Assembly (NCBI RefSeq): GCF_014174305.1
Contig: NZ_JABEQH010000013.1
Coordinates: 54,141 to 118,140 of the forward strand
From: Gluconacetobacter johannae
GTDB taxonomy: Bacteria; Pseudomonadota; Alphaproteobacteria; Acetobacterales; Acetobacteraceae
Length of the DNA: 64,000 bases
Reading direction: 5' to 3'
Both the position numbers and the translations under genes were made by a program. The notes under the pieces were generated by a model that was given only the letters and a program-made list of their open reading frames with translations, did no database searches and was not told the DNA's origin. Of the stretch, positions 35,271 through 44,109 are shown one piece after another; within the stretch, counting starts at the first letter, position 1; every line of letters begins with the position of its first letter.

Positions 35271-38200
35271 TCAGGCCGCCTTCTCCTGGCCTGCCAGCCG
35301 GCCGAGCGTCAGGACAGTGTCCTTGGCCAGACGAATGCGCTGCGCGTTCGTCATCTCCCGCACCAGGGCCAGCTTGTGGTCCGGGCGCAGGCGGACATTG
35401 CCCTCCTTCTGCGTCGCGATCCACGTCACCAGCCCACCCGGATTGGCGAAATGATTGCCCCGGAACTGGATGACCATGCCCTTCGGCCCGGCTTCCAGCC
35501 GTTCCACCCCGGCCTCGCGGCACAGTCGCTTGATCGCGACCACGTCCAGAAGGTTCCGGACCTCGTCCGGCAGGGTGCCGAAGCGATCGACCAGTTCGGC
35601 CTCCATCGCCTCGATTTCCGCGTCGCCGGCCAGGGCGGCGATCCGGCGATACAGGCCCAGCCGCACCGGCAGGTCGGTCACGTAGGTTTCGGGGATCAGC
35701 ACCGGCAGGCCCAGGATGATGTTGGGCGTCCAGTCGCGGTCCTGGATCTTGCGGCGTCCCTTCTCGGCCCGCATCTCGGCGACCGCGTCTTCCAGCATCT
35801 GCTGGTAGAGTTCGATCCCGACCTCGCGGATGTGCCCCGACTGCTCGTCGCCCAGCAGGTTGCCCGCGCCGCGCAGGTCCAGATCGTGCGAGGCCAGGGT
35901 GAAGCCCGCGCCCAGCGTGTCCAGCGTCTGCATGACCTCCAGCCGCTTTTCGGCGGCGGCGGACAGGACATGGGTCTGCGGCCAGGTCAGGTAGGCATAG
36001 CCGCGCTGCTTGCCGCGCCCCACCCGGCCGCGCAACTGGTACAACTGCCCCAGCCCGAACATGTCGGCGCGGTGGATAATCAGCGTGTTCACCGCCGGCA
36101 TGTCCAGCCCGCTCTCGACGATGTTGGTGGACAGCAGGATGTCATACTTGCCGTCGCTGAACTCGGTCATGACCCGTTCCAGCTCGGTCGGCGACAGGCG
36201 TCCGTGGGCCTGCACCATCCGGGCGTCGGGCACGATGTCGTGCAGGCGGGTGGCCATCCGGTCCAGGTCTTCGATCCGCGGCACGACGCAGAAGATCTGC
36301 CCGCCCCTGAATCGTTCGCGCTGGATCGCCTCGCGGATCACCACGCTGTCGAACGGCATGATGAAGGTGCGTACCGCCAGGCGATCGGTCGGCGGGGTCG
36401 CGATCAGGCTCATTTCCCGCACCCCCGTCAGCGCCAGTTGCAGGGTGCGTGGCAGCGGCGTCGCCGACAGGGTCAGGACGTGCACGTCCTCGCGCAGCGC
36501 CTTCAGCTTCTCCTTGTGGGCGACGCCGAAATGCTGCTCCTCGTCGATAATCAGCAGCTCCAGGTCGGCGAACTGCACCGTCTTGGCCAGCAGCGCATGG
36601 GTGCCGATGACGATGTTGACCGTCCCGTCGGCCAGGCCCTTGCGTACGGCTGTGGCGTCCTTGGCGGTGACCATGCGCGAGAGTTGCGCGACCGTCACCG
36701 GCAAGCCCGCGAACCGGGCGGAGAAGGTGCGGAAATGCTGGCGCGCCAGCAGGGTCGTCGGCACCACCACCGCCACCTGCGCGCCGGACATGGCGGCGAC
36801 GAAGGCCGCGCGCAGCGCGACCTCGGTCTTGCCGAACCCCACGTCGCCGCAGACCAGGCGGTCCATCGGGCGACCCGACCCCATGTCCTCCAGCACGTCG
36901 GCGATGGCGCGCGACTGGTCTTCGGTCTCGACAAAGGGAAAGCGGGCGCAGAATTCGTCCCACAGGCCTTCGGCGGGCGTCAGGCTGGGCGCCTCGCGCA
37001 GGGCGCGCAGGGCGGCGGTGCGGATCAGCTCGCCCGCCATGTCGCGGATGCGCTGCTTCATCCGGGCCTTGCGGTTCTGCCACGAGGCCCCGCCCAGCTT
37101 GTCCAGCGCCACCCCTGCCTGGTCCGAGCCGAAGCGACTCAGCAGCTCGATGTTCTCGACCGGCAGGAACAGCTTTTCGTTGCCGTCATAGACCAGCCGC
37201 AGGCAGTCGTGCGGCGCGCTGCCCACGCCGATCGTCTCCAGCCCATCATAGCGGCCGATTCCGTAATCCTGATGGACGACCAGGTCGCCCGCCGCGATTT
37301 CCGACGCCTCGGCAATGAACTGGTCGGCCTTCTTCCGGCGGCGGGGCGGACGCGATATCCGCTCGCCCAGCAGGTCCTGCTCGGACACGAAGGCCAGATT
37401 GTCGGCGACGAATCCGCGTTCCAGCCCCATCGTCAGCAGGCCGATCGCCCCAGGCTTCAGGTCGCGGGCGCGCGTCCAGTCCGGGTAGGTTTCGACCATC
37501 ATGCCATGTTCGCGCAGCAAGGTGGCGATCCGCTCGCGCGAGCCGCGGCTCCAGGCCGTGACATAGGCGCGACGCCCGACCTCGGCCCACTGCCGCACCT
37601 GCGTCTCGAGCAGCGCGAACACGTTTTCCCGGGAGTCGGTGCCGGTGCCGCGCGCGAACAGGATGCCCGGCCGACCGCCGGCATCGACTCCCGGGCCGTC
37701 ATCGGGGCGGGCGAAGGGACTGAACGCCATGACCGGGCGGCCGGACAGCACTCCGTCCCAGCCCTTGCGGTCCAGATACATCAGATGCGGCGGCAGGGGG
37801 CGGTACGGGACCTCGCCCTCACGCACCGGCTGGCGGCGGGCCTCGAAATGATCGGCGATCATTTCCAGCCGCGCGGTCAGCACATCCTGCGCCTGATGCG
37901 CCAGGATGACCGACACGCCGGGCAGATAGTCGATCAGCGTTTCAAGATGCTCGTGGAACAGCGGCAGCCAATGTTCCAGCCCGGCATGGCGCCGCCCGTC
38001 GGAGACATGCTGATAGATCGGATCGGCCGCCGCCGCCGGGCCGAACAGGTCGCGCCAGCCGGTCCTGAAGCGCGACACGCTGGCCTGGTCCAGCGAGAAA
38101 TCGGCCACCGGCCGCATGACGAACCGGTCCAGCCGTTCCGTCGATCGCTGGGTGGCGGGGTCGAAGCGGCGGATGTTCTCGACCTCGTCGCCGAACAGGT

Positions 38201-38744
38201 CGAGGCGCACGGGTTCGGCCTCGCCGGCCGGAAAGATGTCGAAGATGCCGCCCCGGGTGGCGAATTCGCCGGGCTCCATGACCGTATCGGTGCGGTTGTA
38301 GCCATTGGCGACCAGCAATTCGATCAGGAAAGCCTGGTCCAGGCTTTCACCGGTGGCCAGCGTCAGGGACTGGCCCTGGAAGGCCGCGCGGGGGGCCACG
38401 CGCTGCACCAGCCCGCCCACCGTGGTCAGGACCACCCGGGGCGCCGTCGCCGGCTCCAGAAGCCGGGTCAGGGTCGCCACGCGCTCGGCGACGATGGCGG
38501 GGTTGGGCGATACGCGGTCGTACGGCAGGCAGTCCCAGGCCGGAAACCGCAGGATTTCAGCGTTCGGCGCGACCAGGGCCAGCTGGTCGCCGATCCGCGC
38601 CATCCCGGCATCGTCCCGCGCCACATGCAGGATGGGGCCGCCATGCTCGCCCAGGCGGCGGGCCAGCAGGAAGGCGTCATAGCCGTCCGGCACGCCCCAT
38701 ATGGTGGCGATGGCGGGCGACGGCGATCCGGCCGCCGCGGTCAT
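35271..38744 (-). CDS. mfd: Transcription-repair coupling factor Mfd
   Basis: Mfd removes stalled RNA polymerase from lesions and recruits UvrA. The 1157-residue protein has the UvrB-homology region at its N-terminus, a CarD-like RNA polymerase interaction domain (about residue 480-580, with GDLVVHQDYGIGRYDG), the helicase motor (Walker A GDVGFGKTEVA, IIDEEQHFG, QLRGRVGRG) and a C-terminal D7 domain. Length equals the E. coli protein (1148). The ATG at 38744 overlaps the sdhE stop as ATGA; the frame extends upstream through sdhE but is not coding there. Mfd next to SdhE is also seen in other Alphaproteobacteria. Confidence 0.97.
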   Translation of the reverse strand: MTAAAGSPSPAIATIWGVPDGYDAFLLARRLGEHGGPILHVARDDAGMARIGDQLALVAPNAEILRFPAWDCLPYDRVSPNPAIVAERVATLTRLLEPATAPRVVLTTVGGLVQRVAPRAAFQGQSLTLATGESLDQAFLIELLVANGYNRTDTVMEPGEFATRGGIFDIFPAGEAEPVRLDLFGDEVENIRRFDPATQRSTERLDRFVMRPVADFSLDQASVSRFRTGWRDLFGPAAAADPIYQHVSDGRRHAGLEHWLPLFHEHLETLIDYLPGVSVILAHQAQDVLTARLEMIADHFEARRQPVREGEVPYRPLPPHLMYLDRKGWDGVLSGRPVMAFSPFARPDDGPGVDAGGRPGILFARGTGTDSRENVFALLETQVRQWAEVGRRAYVTAWSRGSRERIATLLREHGMMVETYPDWTRARDLKPGAIGLLTMGLERGFVADNLAFVSEQDLLGERISRPPRRRKKADQFIAEASEIAAGDLVVHQDYGIGRYDGLETIGVGSAPHDCLRLVYDGNEKLFLPVENIELLSRFGSDQAGVALDKLGGASWQNRKARMKQRIRDMAGELIRTAALRALREAPSLTPAEGLWDEFCARFPFVETEDQSRAIADVLEDMGSGRPMDRLVCGDVGFGKTEVALRAAFVAAMSGAQVAVVVPTTLLARQHFRTFSARFAGLPVTVAQLSRMVTAKDATAVRKGLADGTVNIVIGTHALLAKTVQFADLELLIIDEEQHFGVAHKEKLKALREDVHVLTLSATPLPRTLQLALTGVREMSLIATPPTDRLAVRTFIMPFDSVVIREAIQRERFRGGQIFCVVPRIEDLDRMATRLHDIVPDARMVQAHGRLSPTELERVMTEFSDGKYDILLSTNIVESGLDMPAVNTLIIHRADMFGLGQLYQLRGRVGRGKQRGYAYLTWPQTHVLSAAAEKRLEVMQTLDTLGAGFTLASHDLDLRGAGNLLGDEQSGHIREVGIELYQQMLEDAVAEMRAEKGRRKIQDRDWTPNIILGLPVLIPETYVTDLPVRLGLYRRIAALAGDAEIEAMEAELVDRFGTLPDEVRNLLDVVAIKRLCREAGVERLEAGPKGMVIQFRGNHFANPGGLVTWIATQKEGNVRLRPDHKLALVREMTNAQRIRLAKDTVLTLGRLAGQEKAA

Positions 38745-39070
38745 CGCACTCCCCGGATCGCGGCCTGGCGGGCGGGGTCGTTCGCATCGGCGATGATGGC
38801 CCGCATCATCGGTCCATCCACGTCCGCCGGGACCGGGCGACGGCCGCTCAGCCAATCCGCCAGGTCGGCGTCCGGCAGGTCCATCACCGCCTCCAGCGCG
38901 TCCAGCTCGGCATCGGTCATGCCGGCAAGACGCGGGGCGACGAAGCCGCCGATCAGGATATCGGTCTCATGCGTGCCGCGATGGGTGGCGCGGTAGTAGA
39001 TCCGGCGGCGGCGCGGATCGAGGGTCGCGAGATCGGAAGTATCGACAGCCATAGTACCCTGCCCAGACAT
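38741..39070 (-). CDS. sdhE: Succinate dehydrogenase assembly factor SdhE
   Basis: SdhE helps attach FAD covalently to succinate dehydrogenase flavoprotein SdhA. The 109-residue protein carries the family's RGTHETDILIG motif (canonical RGmkElD), helical segments with LDALEAVMDLPDADLADWLSGR, and a typical basic helix RRRRIYYRATHRG. The N-terminus (first ~20 residues) is longer than in E. coli; an internal ATG at 39052 is also possible. The stop overlaps the mfd start by 4 bases, giving translational coupling of a metabolic and a repair gene. It is divergent from recG. Confidence 0.88.
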   Translation of the reverse strand: MSGQGTMAVDTSDLATLDPRRRRIYYRATHRGTHETDILIGGFVAPRLAGMTDAELDALEAVMDLPDADLADWLSGRRPVPADVDGPMMRAIIADANDPARQAAIRGVR

Positions 39071-39166
39071 GGTTTCGTTTTGTTCCCTGGCGTCGCTGTC
39101 CTATAGCCCTGCGACAGGGTTCTGTCAGCCCGGCTGGGGGCATTGGAAAGAGCGGACAAGGAACGC

Positions 39167-41281
39167 GTGTCGGGCATCATCCTTCAGGACGGCCGGGGGA
39201 ACAACCTCGCCCCGCTGCTTGCCCCGCTTGACACCCTGCCGGGGGTGGGGCCGGCGGTCGCGCGGCTGCTGGCGCGGGCCGTGCGGGGCGAGCGGGTGAT
39301 GGACCTGCTGTTCCACCTGCCGGAATCGGTCATCGACCGCCGCTATCGCCCCCTGCTGCGCGACGCCGTGCCGGGGCGGATCTGCACGCTGGCGGTCACC
39401 GTCCGGCGGATCGACGCCCCCGCGCGGGGGACACGCCAGCCCTGGCGTGTCCAGGTGGCGGACGACAGCGGCGTGGCCGACCTGGTGTTCTTCTCGCCCT
39501 ACCAGGCGCGGCAGATGGTCGTGGGTTCGGCCATCGTGGTGTCCGGCATGCTGGAGAAATTCGGCGACCGGCTGTCGATGGCCCATCCCGACCATATCGT
39601 CCCGCAGGACCGCGCCGACTCGATTCCCGCCCTTGAACCGGTCTGGCCGCTGACGGCGGGCCTGTTTCCCCGCCATGTGCGCGGGGCGCTGCACCAGGCG
39701 TTCCTGCGGTTTCCGGCGGTGCCCGAATGGCTGGACCCCGCGCTGGTGGCGCGCCGCCACTGGCCCGATTTCGAAACGGCGCTGCGGCATCTGCACTGCC
39801 CGGCCGCCTTCGCCGAACTGCTGCGCGATGATGCCTATACGGCCGCCGCCGAGCGCGCGCGCCTGCGCCTGGCCTGCGACGAATTGCTGGCGGGGCAGAT
39901 CGCGATGGTCGAGGCGCGGCGGCGCAACCGCAACCGGCCCGGCCGCGCGATCGCGGGAACCGGCGCGTTGCGCGAGACCGCCCTGGCGCGTTTCGGCCAT
40001 GCGCCGACCGGCGCGCAGATCCGCGCGCTGCGCGACATCGACCAGGACCTGGCCGCCCCGAACCCCATGATGCGGCTGCTGCAGGGCGATGTGGGCGCGG
40101 GCAAGACACTGGTCGCGCTGATGGCGATGCTGGGCGTGGCGGAGGCCGGCCACCAGGCCGTGCTGATGGCGCCGACCGAAATCCTGGCGCGGCAGCATTA
40201 CGCAACGTTCCAGAAGCTGGCCCCGGTGCCCGTGGCCTTCCTCAGCGGCAGCATCAAGGGACGCGCCCGCAAGACGGTGCTGGAGGAGATCGCCCAGGGC
40301 GCGGCCCCGCTGGTGATCGGCACCCACGCGCTGTTCCAGGACAAGGTGGCGTTCGACGACCTGGCGCTGGCCGTCATCGACGAACAGCATCGCTTCGGCG
40401 TCGAGCAACGCCTGCTGCTGGGCGAAAAGGGCCATCTGACCGACGTCCTGGTGATGACCGCCACCCCCATCCCCCGCACCCTGCTGCTGACCCAATGGGG
40501 GGAAATGCAGGTCAGCCGCCTGGACCAGAAACCGGCCGGCCGGCAGCCGGTACGCACCTCGCTGCACGGCATGGCGTCGATTGCCGACCTGCTGGACGGA
40601 GTCAGTCGCGCGATCGGGCGGGGTGCGCGGATCTTCTGGGTCTGTCCGCTGGTCACCGAAAGCGAATCGATGGACATCGCGGCGGCCGAGGCCCGCTTCG
40701 CCGCCCTGACCGAACGTTTCGGCCCCATCGTCGGCCTGGCGCACGGCCAGCAGGACATCGCGGTGCGCGAGGCCGCGATCGCCGATTTCGCCGCCGGGCG
40801 GACACGCCTGCTGGTGGCGACGACGGTCATCGAGGTCGGGGTGGACATTCCGGCCGCGACGGTCATGGTCATCGAGCATGCCGAGCGTTTCGGCCTGGCC
40901 CAGTTGCATCAGCTACGCGGGCGTGTCGGACGCGGGGCCGGCGAATCGTTCTGCCTGCTGCTGCACGATGACGCGCTGGGACAGACCGCGCGGCGCAGGC
41001 TGGCCCTGCTGCGCGACACCGATGACGGCTTCCTGATCGCGGATGAGGATTTCCGCCTGCGCGGCGGTGGCGACCTGACCGGCCGGCGCCAGTCCGGCCT
41101 GCCGGACCTGCGGCTGGCGACGGGTGCGCGCCTCGACCTGCTGGTGACGCTGGCGACGCAGGACGCGGAACGGGTGGTGGCGCCCGACGGCCGGATCACC
41201 GGCCCCCGGCGCGACGCGCTGGCCATGCTGCTGGAATTGTTCGCCAGGAACGACGCGGCCCGCACCCTGCGGTCCGGATGA
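39167..41281 (+). CDS. recG: ATP-dependent DNA helicase RecG
   Basis: RecG regresses stalled forks and processes recombination intermediates. The 704-residue protein has the N-terminal wedge domain (oligonucleotide-binding fold, about 50-170), Walker A GDVGAGKTLVAL, the DEQHRFG box, TATPIPRTL, VIEVGVDIP and HQLRGRVGRG. E. coli RecG is 693 residues. The GTG at 39167 follows AAGGA by 4 bases; a TTG at 39143 could add 8 residues. It is divergent from sdhE-mfd and ends in an inverted repeat before the convergent LpxR-like gene. Confidence 0.95.
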   Translation: MSGIILQDGRGNNLAPLLAPLDTLPGVGPAVARLLARAVRGERVMDLLFHLPESVIDRRYRPLLRDAVPGRICTLAVTVRRIDAPARGTRQPWRVQVADDSGVADLVFFSPYQARQMVVGSAIVVSGMLEKFGDRLSMAHPDHIVPQDRADSIPALEPVWPLTAGLFPRHVRGALHQAFLRFPAVPEWLDPALVARRHWPDFETALRHLHCPAAFAELLRDDAYTAAAERARLRLACDELLAGQIAMVEARRRNRNRPGRAIAGTGALRETALARFGHAPTGAQIRALRDIDQDLAAPNPMMRLLQGDVGAGKTLVALMAMLGVAEAGHQAVLMAPTEILARQHYATFQKLAPVPVAFLSGSIKGRARKTVLEEIAQGAAPLVIGTHALFQDKVAFDDLALAVIDEQHRFGVEQRLLLGEKGHLTDVLVMTATPIPRTLLLTQWGEMQVSRLDQKPAGRQPVRTSLHGMASIADLLDGVSRAIGRGARIFWVCPLVTESESMDIAAAEARFAALTERFGPIVGLAHGQQDIAVREAAIADFAAGRTRLLVATTVIEVGVDIPAATVMVIEHAERFGLAQLHQLRGRVGRGAGESFCLLLHDDALGQTARRRLALLRDTDDGFLIADEDFRLRGGGDLTGRRQSGLPDLRLATGARLDLLVTLATQDAERVVAPDGRITGPRRDALAMLLELFARNDAARTLRSG

Positions 41282-41293
41282 CCCGAACGGAAT

Positions 41294-41335
41294 GGGGTGT
41301 GCCGCGACCGGTCGATCCGGGTCGCGACACACCCC
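41294..41335. terminator. Inverted repeat between convergent recG and LpxR-like gene
   Basis: Arms 41294-41309 and 41320-41335 pair over 16 bp with one mismatch and a 10-base loop. It lies 12 bases past the recG stop and 9 bases from the convergent stop at 41345. A bidirectional terminator or transcript-end stabiliser is likely, though neither side shows a long T-run. Confidence 0.65.
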
Positions 41336-41344
41336 GGCGTCAGG

Positions 41345-42382
41345 TCAGAATTTCGCCGACAGCGCCAGCGATCCGTAGTTGAACAGGCCGCTGCGCTGCC
41401 CACGGAACTGCTGGGTCTGCCAGACCTGGCTGTAGGACAGGCGCATGCCGTGCCACATGACCGCGACGCCGGCATGGATCTCGCCCACGTCCCAGTTGAC
41501 GGGCACGTGCGGCGAATTGCTGCGTACGGTATTGCCCTGCAACGTGGCGTCATACCCCACGGCGCTGCCCGTGACGTTGCCGAACGCGTACCATGCGACC
41601 GGGCGCGTCAGGGTATAGGCATCCGTCCCGTCGACGCCCGGCCCGATGGTCGGGGTGCCGAAATCGCTGTTCAGCCCCTGCCCGATGCGGAACGTGTCGG
41701 CCACCGATCCGTAGATGCGGTAATCGCCCACCGCCGCCGAGGCCGCCGGAAGCATGTCCATCGAGATACCGAACACGTCGGCCAGCGGCAGGCGCCACGT
41801 CCGGCCCATCTGGACCTGGAAGATCGGCTGGTTCTGCAGCTGATGGTTCCAGCCCTGGTTCTTGGTATCGCCGATCGCGCCGTGGAAACCGTTCTGCAGC
41901 TGCCGCCCCAGGCCCGCAGGCCCCATGACGCCGAACTGGATGCCAAACACCGTCCGCGACAGGTCCGTATCGTTAATCAGGTTGACGGTGCCCAGCAGCA
42001 GGCTGGAATAGGGACGGTCATGCGGCTGGGGCAGTGGGGTCTGGGTGTCGTGCGGCGTGAAGATCAGTTGCTGGACGCCCAGGCTGATGCGGGTGACGCC
42101 GCGGCCCATGATCGCGTGGTTGATCGTCTCGATCGGCGCGGGCTGGTTGTCGGTGCCCGATGTCCAGTTCAGCCGCAGGCCGCTGGTGTAGTTCTGGTCC
42201 GACGTGCCTTTGAGGGTGCTGACCGCGTCGTTCTCGCCCTGAAGGGTCCAGGTGCCGTACGGATCCTGCAGCGGCGTCGCGCCGGCCGGCGCCGCCCATG
42301 TCGCCAGGCCGCCGAAACCCGCCGCCAGCGCGCCCACCCGCAGAAGCCAGTCGGTCATTGTCGAAATCCTCGGCTGGCTCAT
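41345..42382 (-). CDS. LpxR-like outer membrane lipid A deacylase (DUF2219)
   Basis: A 345-residue beta-barrel-type protein of the LpxR / DUF2219 family. After a signal peptide (about 1-36, ending AGA) come GENDAVSTLKGTSDQNYTSGLRLNW, where LpxR has its Asn-Asp catalytic pair, and later GRQLQNGFHGAIGDTKNQGWNHQLQNQP, the conserved His/Gln-Asn block. The C-terminus ends in Phe (LALSAKF), as usual for outer membrane barrels. LpxR removes the 3'-acyloxyacyl chain of lipid A. The start at 42382 has AGGAG 10 bases upstream; an internal ATG at 42358 exists. Confidence 0.85.
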   Translation of the reverse strand: MSQPRISTMTDWLLRVGALAAGFGGLATWAAPAGATPLQDPYGTWTLQGENDAVSTLKGTSDQNYTSGLRLNWTSGTDNQPAPIETINHAIMGRGVTRISLGVQQLIFTPHDTQTPLPQPHDRPYSSLLLGTVNLINDTDLSRTVFGIQFGVMGPAGLGRQLQNGFHGAIGDTKNQGWNHQLQNQPIFQVQMGRTWRLPLADVFGISMDMLPAASAAVGDYRIYGSVADTFRIGQGLNSDFGTPTIGPGVDGTDAYTLTRPVAWYAFGNVTGSAVGYDATLQGNTVRSNSPHVPVNWDVGEIHAGVAVMWHGMRLSYSQVWQTQQFRGQRSGLFNYGSLALSAKF

Positions 42383-42725
42383 CGGCTCCTCGCTCCTAAA
42401 GATCTGTTTTGACCTCTCTAAATCGTTCGGCCTTTCCGAGAAAGCCCGGAACGGACAATCGTGATCGCCGAGCTGACATAATTCTTGTGCTCACGAACCG
42501 GTCAGGGACGTCAAATCATGATGGAACCCCGGGCGGCCTATATGCTTATCTGTATCGGACACCGGCGCTTTCGTGCTAGGGTCCATGCGGAACAAGGATG
42601 CTTTCCGGCCCGGCCATCCGTCACGGCAGGGGCATGGGGACAGGACGCCTTGTTCTGCAAAAAAGTTTTCATCAGGTGGTTTCCTGGGACAGGGACCCGC
42701 CATCTAGACCTCGGGATTACGACCG
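42383..42725. other. Gene-free divergent region before the cold-shock protein
   Basis: This 343-base stretch lies between the divergent LpxR-like gene and the cold-shock protein. A short frame on the plus strand (42485-42736) has no family features and is not called. The length suggests promoters for both neighbours and possibly a long leader for the cold-shock mRNA, as is typical for that family, but I found no defined structure. Confidence 0.5.
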
Positions 42726-43397
42726 TTGAGAAGTAACAGGACCGACCGCAGCCCCCGCTCCCCGCGCCGCGGCGGATTTGATGACGATTTCATGCCGTCG
42801 CCTTCGTTTGGCGATCGCGGCGGCGCACCTCGTCGTCCGATGGGGAGCAGCCCTTCTCAGGTTCTCGCCTCGGGGCCGGAAATTGGTGCATCCGTCAAGT
42901 GGTTCAACGGCGAGAAGGGCTTCGGCTTCGTCGAGCTGGCCGATGGTTCGGGGGATGTGTTCCTCCACGCCAACGCGCTGGCGCAGAGCGGCCATGACTC
43001 CGTGTCCCCCGGCACGACGCTGGTCGTGAAGATCGGCCAGGGCCCCAAGGGTCGCCAGGTCGCGGCCGTTGTTTCGGTGGATGAAAGCACGGCCCAGCCC
43101 GAGCGCCCCCGCGGTTTCGGCGCCCCGCGTGCCCCCGGTGGTTTCGGCGGCGCCCGTCCGTCCCGCCCGGCCCCTGACCTGTCGCACGCGCAGGAGATGC
43201 GCGGCGTGGTCAAGTGGTACAACGCGACCAAGGGCTTCGGCTTCATCACGCCGGAAACCGGCGGCAAGGACATCTTCGTCCATGCGTCCGCTCTGGAGCG
43301 TTCGGGCCTGACCGGCCTGACCGAAGGCCAGACGGCCAACGTCCAGGTGGTTCAGGGCCAGAAGGGCCCCGAGGCCGCGTCCATCAGCGTCGACTGA
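42726..43397 (+). CDS. Double cold-shock-domain RNA-binding protein
   Basis: A 223-residue protein with two cold-shock domains. The first (about 50-117) has VKWFNGEKGFGFV and DVFLHANAL, the RNP1 and RNP2 motifs; the second (about 157-223) has VKWYNATKGFGFI and DIFVHASAL. An Arg/Ser/Pro/Gly-rich N-terminal arm (1-45) and a Pro/Arg/Gly linker lie before and between them. Two-domain Csp proteins occur in Alphaproteobacteria. The start is TTG at 42726, and an ATG at 42792 would delete 22 residues; the basic arm favours the TTG. A hairpin terminator lies 28 bases past the stop. Confidence 0.87.
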   Translation: MRSNRTDRSPRSPRRGGFDDDFMPSPSFGDRGGAPRRPMGSSPSQVLASGPEIGASVKWFNGEKGFGFVELADGSGDVFLHANALAQSGHDSVSPGTTLVVKIGQGPKGRQVAAVVSVDESTAQPERPRGFGAPRAPGGFGGARPSRPAPDLSHAQEMRGVVKWYNATKGFGFITPETGGKDIFVHASALERSGLTGLTEGQTANVQVVQGQKGPEAASISVD

Positions 43398-43424
43398 CGG
43401 ACCCCGGTTTACCGGCGAACATAG

Positions 43425-43460
43425 GACAGGGCCGCCCTCGGGTGGCCCTGTCTGCGTTTT
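43425..43460 (+). terminator. Intrinsic terminator of the cold-shock gene
   Basis: Arms 43425-43436 and 43441-43452 pair over 12 bp (one G-U pair) with a CTCG loop, then TGCGTTTT. Position and GC-rich stem followed by T fit a factor-independent terminator. Confidence 0.8.
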
Positions 43461-43488
43461 CGGGGGATGCCTGCCGCGCCGGGACAGT

Positions 43489-43604
43489 CGGGCTTTGCCC
43501 GAACCCACCAGGGCCTGAGGCCCTGGGCCCCGATCATGAATGAAACGACTGGGTTTCCAAAGGGCGATGCCCTTTGGTGGGTTTCAGGGCAGCGCCCTGA
43601 GGCG
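43489..43604. repeat. Dispersed intergenic repeat, copy A (multi-hairpin)
   Basis: About 116 bases with four successive short inverted repeats: GGGCTTTGCCC, AGGGCCTGAGGCCCT, a CCAAAGGGC/GCCCTTTGG stem and AGGGCAGCGCCCT. The same order and spacing occur in copy B at 60867-60985. It lies between the stops of convergent genes (cold-shock protein and smpB). No reading frame or transposase is attached. Confidence 0.85.
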
Positions 43605-43613
43605 TACTGCCCC

Positions 43614-44105
43614 TCAGTCGCCCCTGCCCTTGTTCCGCATCAGCCGCGCCTTGTCGCGCTGCCAGTCGCGATCGGCGATCGCCTGCCGCTTGTCCGCTTT
43701 CTTGCGGCCCTCGCCGATCCCCAGCGTCACCTTGGCCAGCCCGCGCGCGTTGAAATGGATGTCCAGCGGCACCAGGGTCACGCCGTCACGCGCCACGGCC
43801 CCCAGCAGCTTGTCCACCTGCTTGCCGTGCAGCAGCAGCTTGCGGGGCGCGCGCGTCTCGAAGCGCGACAGGACGCCGCCCTGATATTCGGGGATATAGC
43901 TGTTGAACAGCCAGATCTCGCCGTTGCGATCCCCGGCATAGGCCTCGTTGATCGTGGCCCGGCCCAGCCGCAGGCTCTTGACCTCGGGGCCCTTCAGCAC
44001 CAGCCCGGCTTCGATCGTCTCCAGGATCGTATAGTTGAAACGGCCTTTCCGGTTCTGGGCCGCGATCCCGGTCGAGATCATGCCGCTCTTGCGTTTTTCG
44101 GCCAT
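43614..44105 (-). CDS. smpB: SsrA-binding protein SmpB
   Basis: SmpB escorts tmRNA to stalled ribosomes (trans-translation). The 163-residue protein has AAQNRKGRFNYTILETIEAGLVLKGPEVKSLR, the typical beginning, GEIWLFNSYIPEY, and a basic C-terminal tail (DWQRDKARLMRNKGRGD) that enters the mRNA channel. Length and motifs are standard. It is downstream of dapA with only 4 bases between, so both are probably co-transcribed. The tmRNA gene itself is not in this window as far as I can see. Confidence 0.96.
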   Translation of the reverse strand: MAEKRKSGMISTGIAAQNRKGRFNYTILETIEAGLVLKGPEVKSLRLGRATINEAYAGDRNGEIWLFNSYIPEYQGGVLSRFETRAPRKLLLHGKQVDKLLGAVARDGVTLVPLDIHFNARGLAKVTLGIGEGRKKADKRQAIADRDWQRDKARLMRNKGRGD

Positions 44106-44109
44106 GATC

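Noticed and set aside
34968..38996. Open frame of more than 1300 codons on the plus strand
   Set aside because: It runs opposite to mfd and sdhE, which have full family motifs. Its translation is rich in Arg, Gln, Gly and His with no domain pattern, as expected for an antisense frame in GC-rich DNA.
39125..40909. Long minus-strand frame over recG
   Set aside because: RecG helicase motifs are on the plus strand; the antisense product lacks any.
42485..42736. 83-codon frame before the cold-shock gene
   Set aside because: There is no ribosome site, no family feature and biased composition. It overlaps the likely leader of the cold-shock mRNA.
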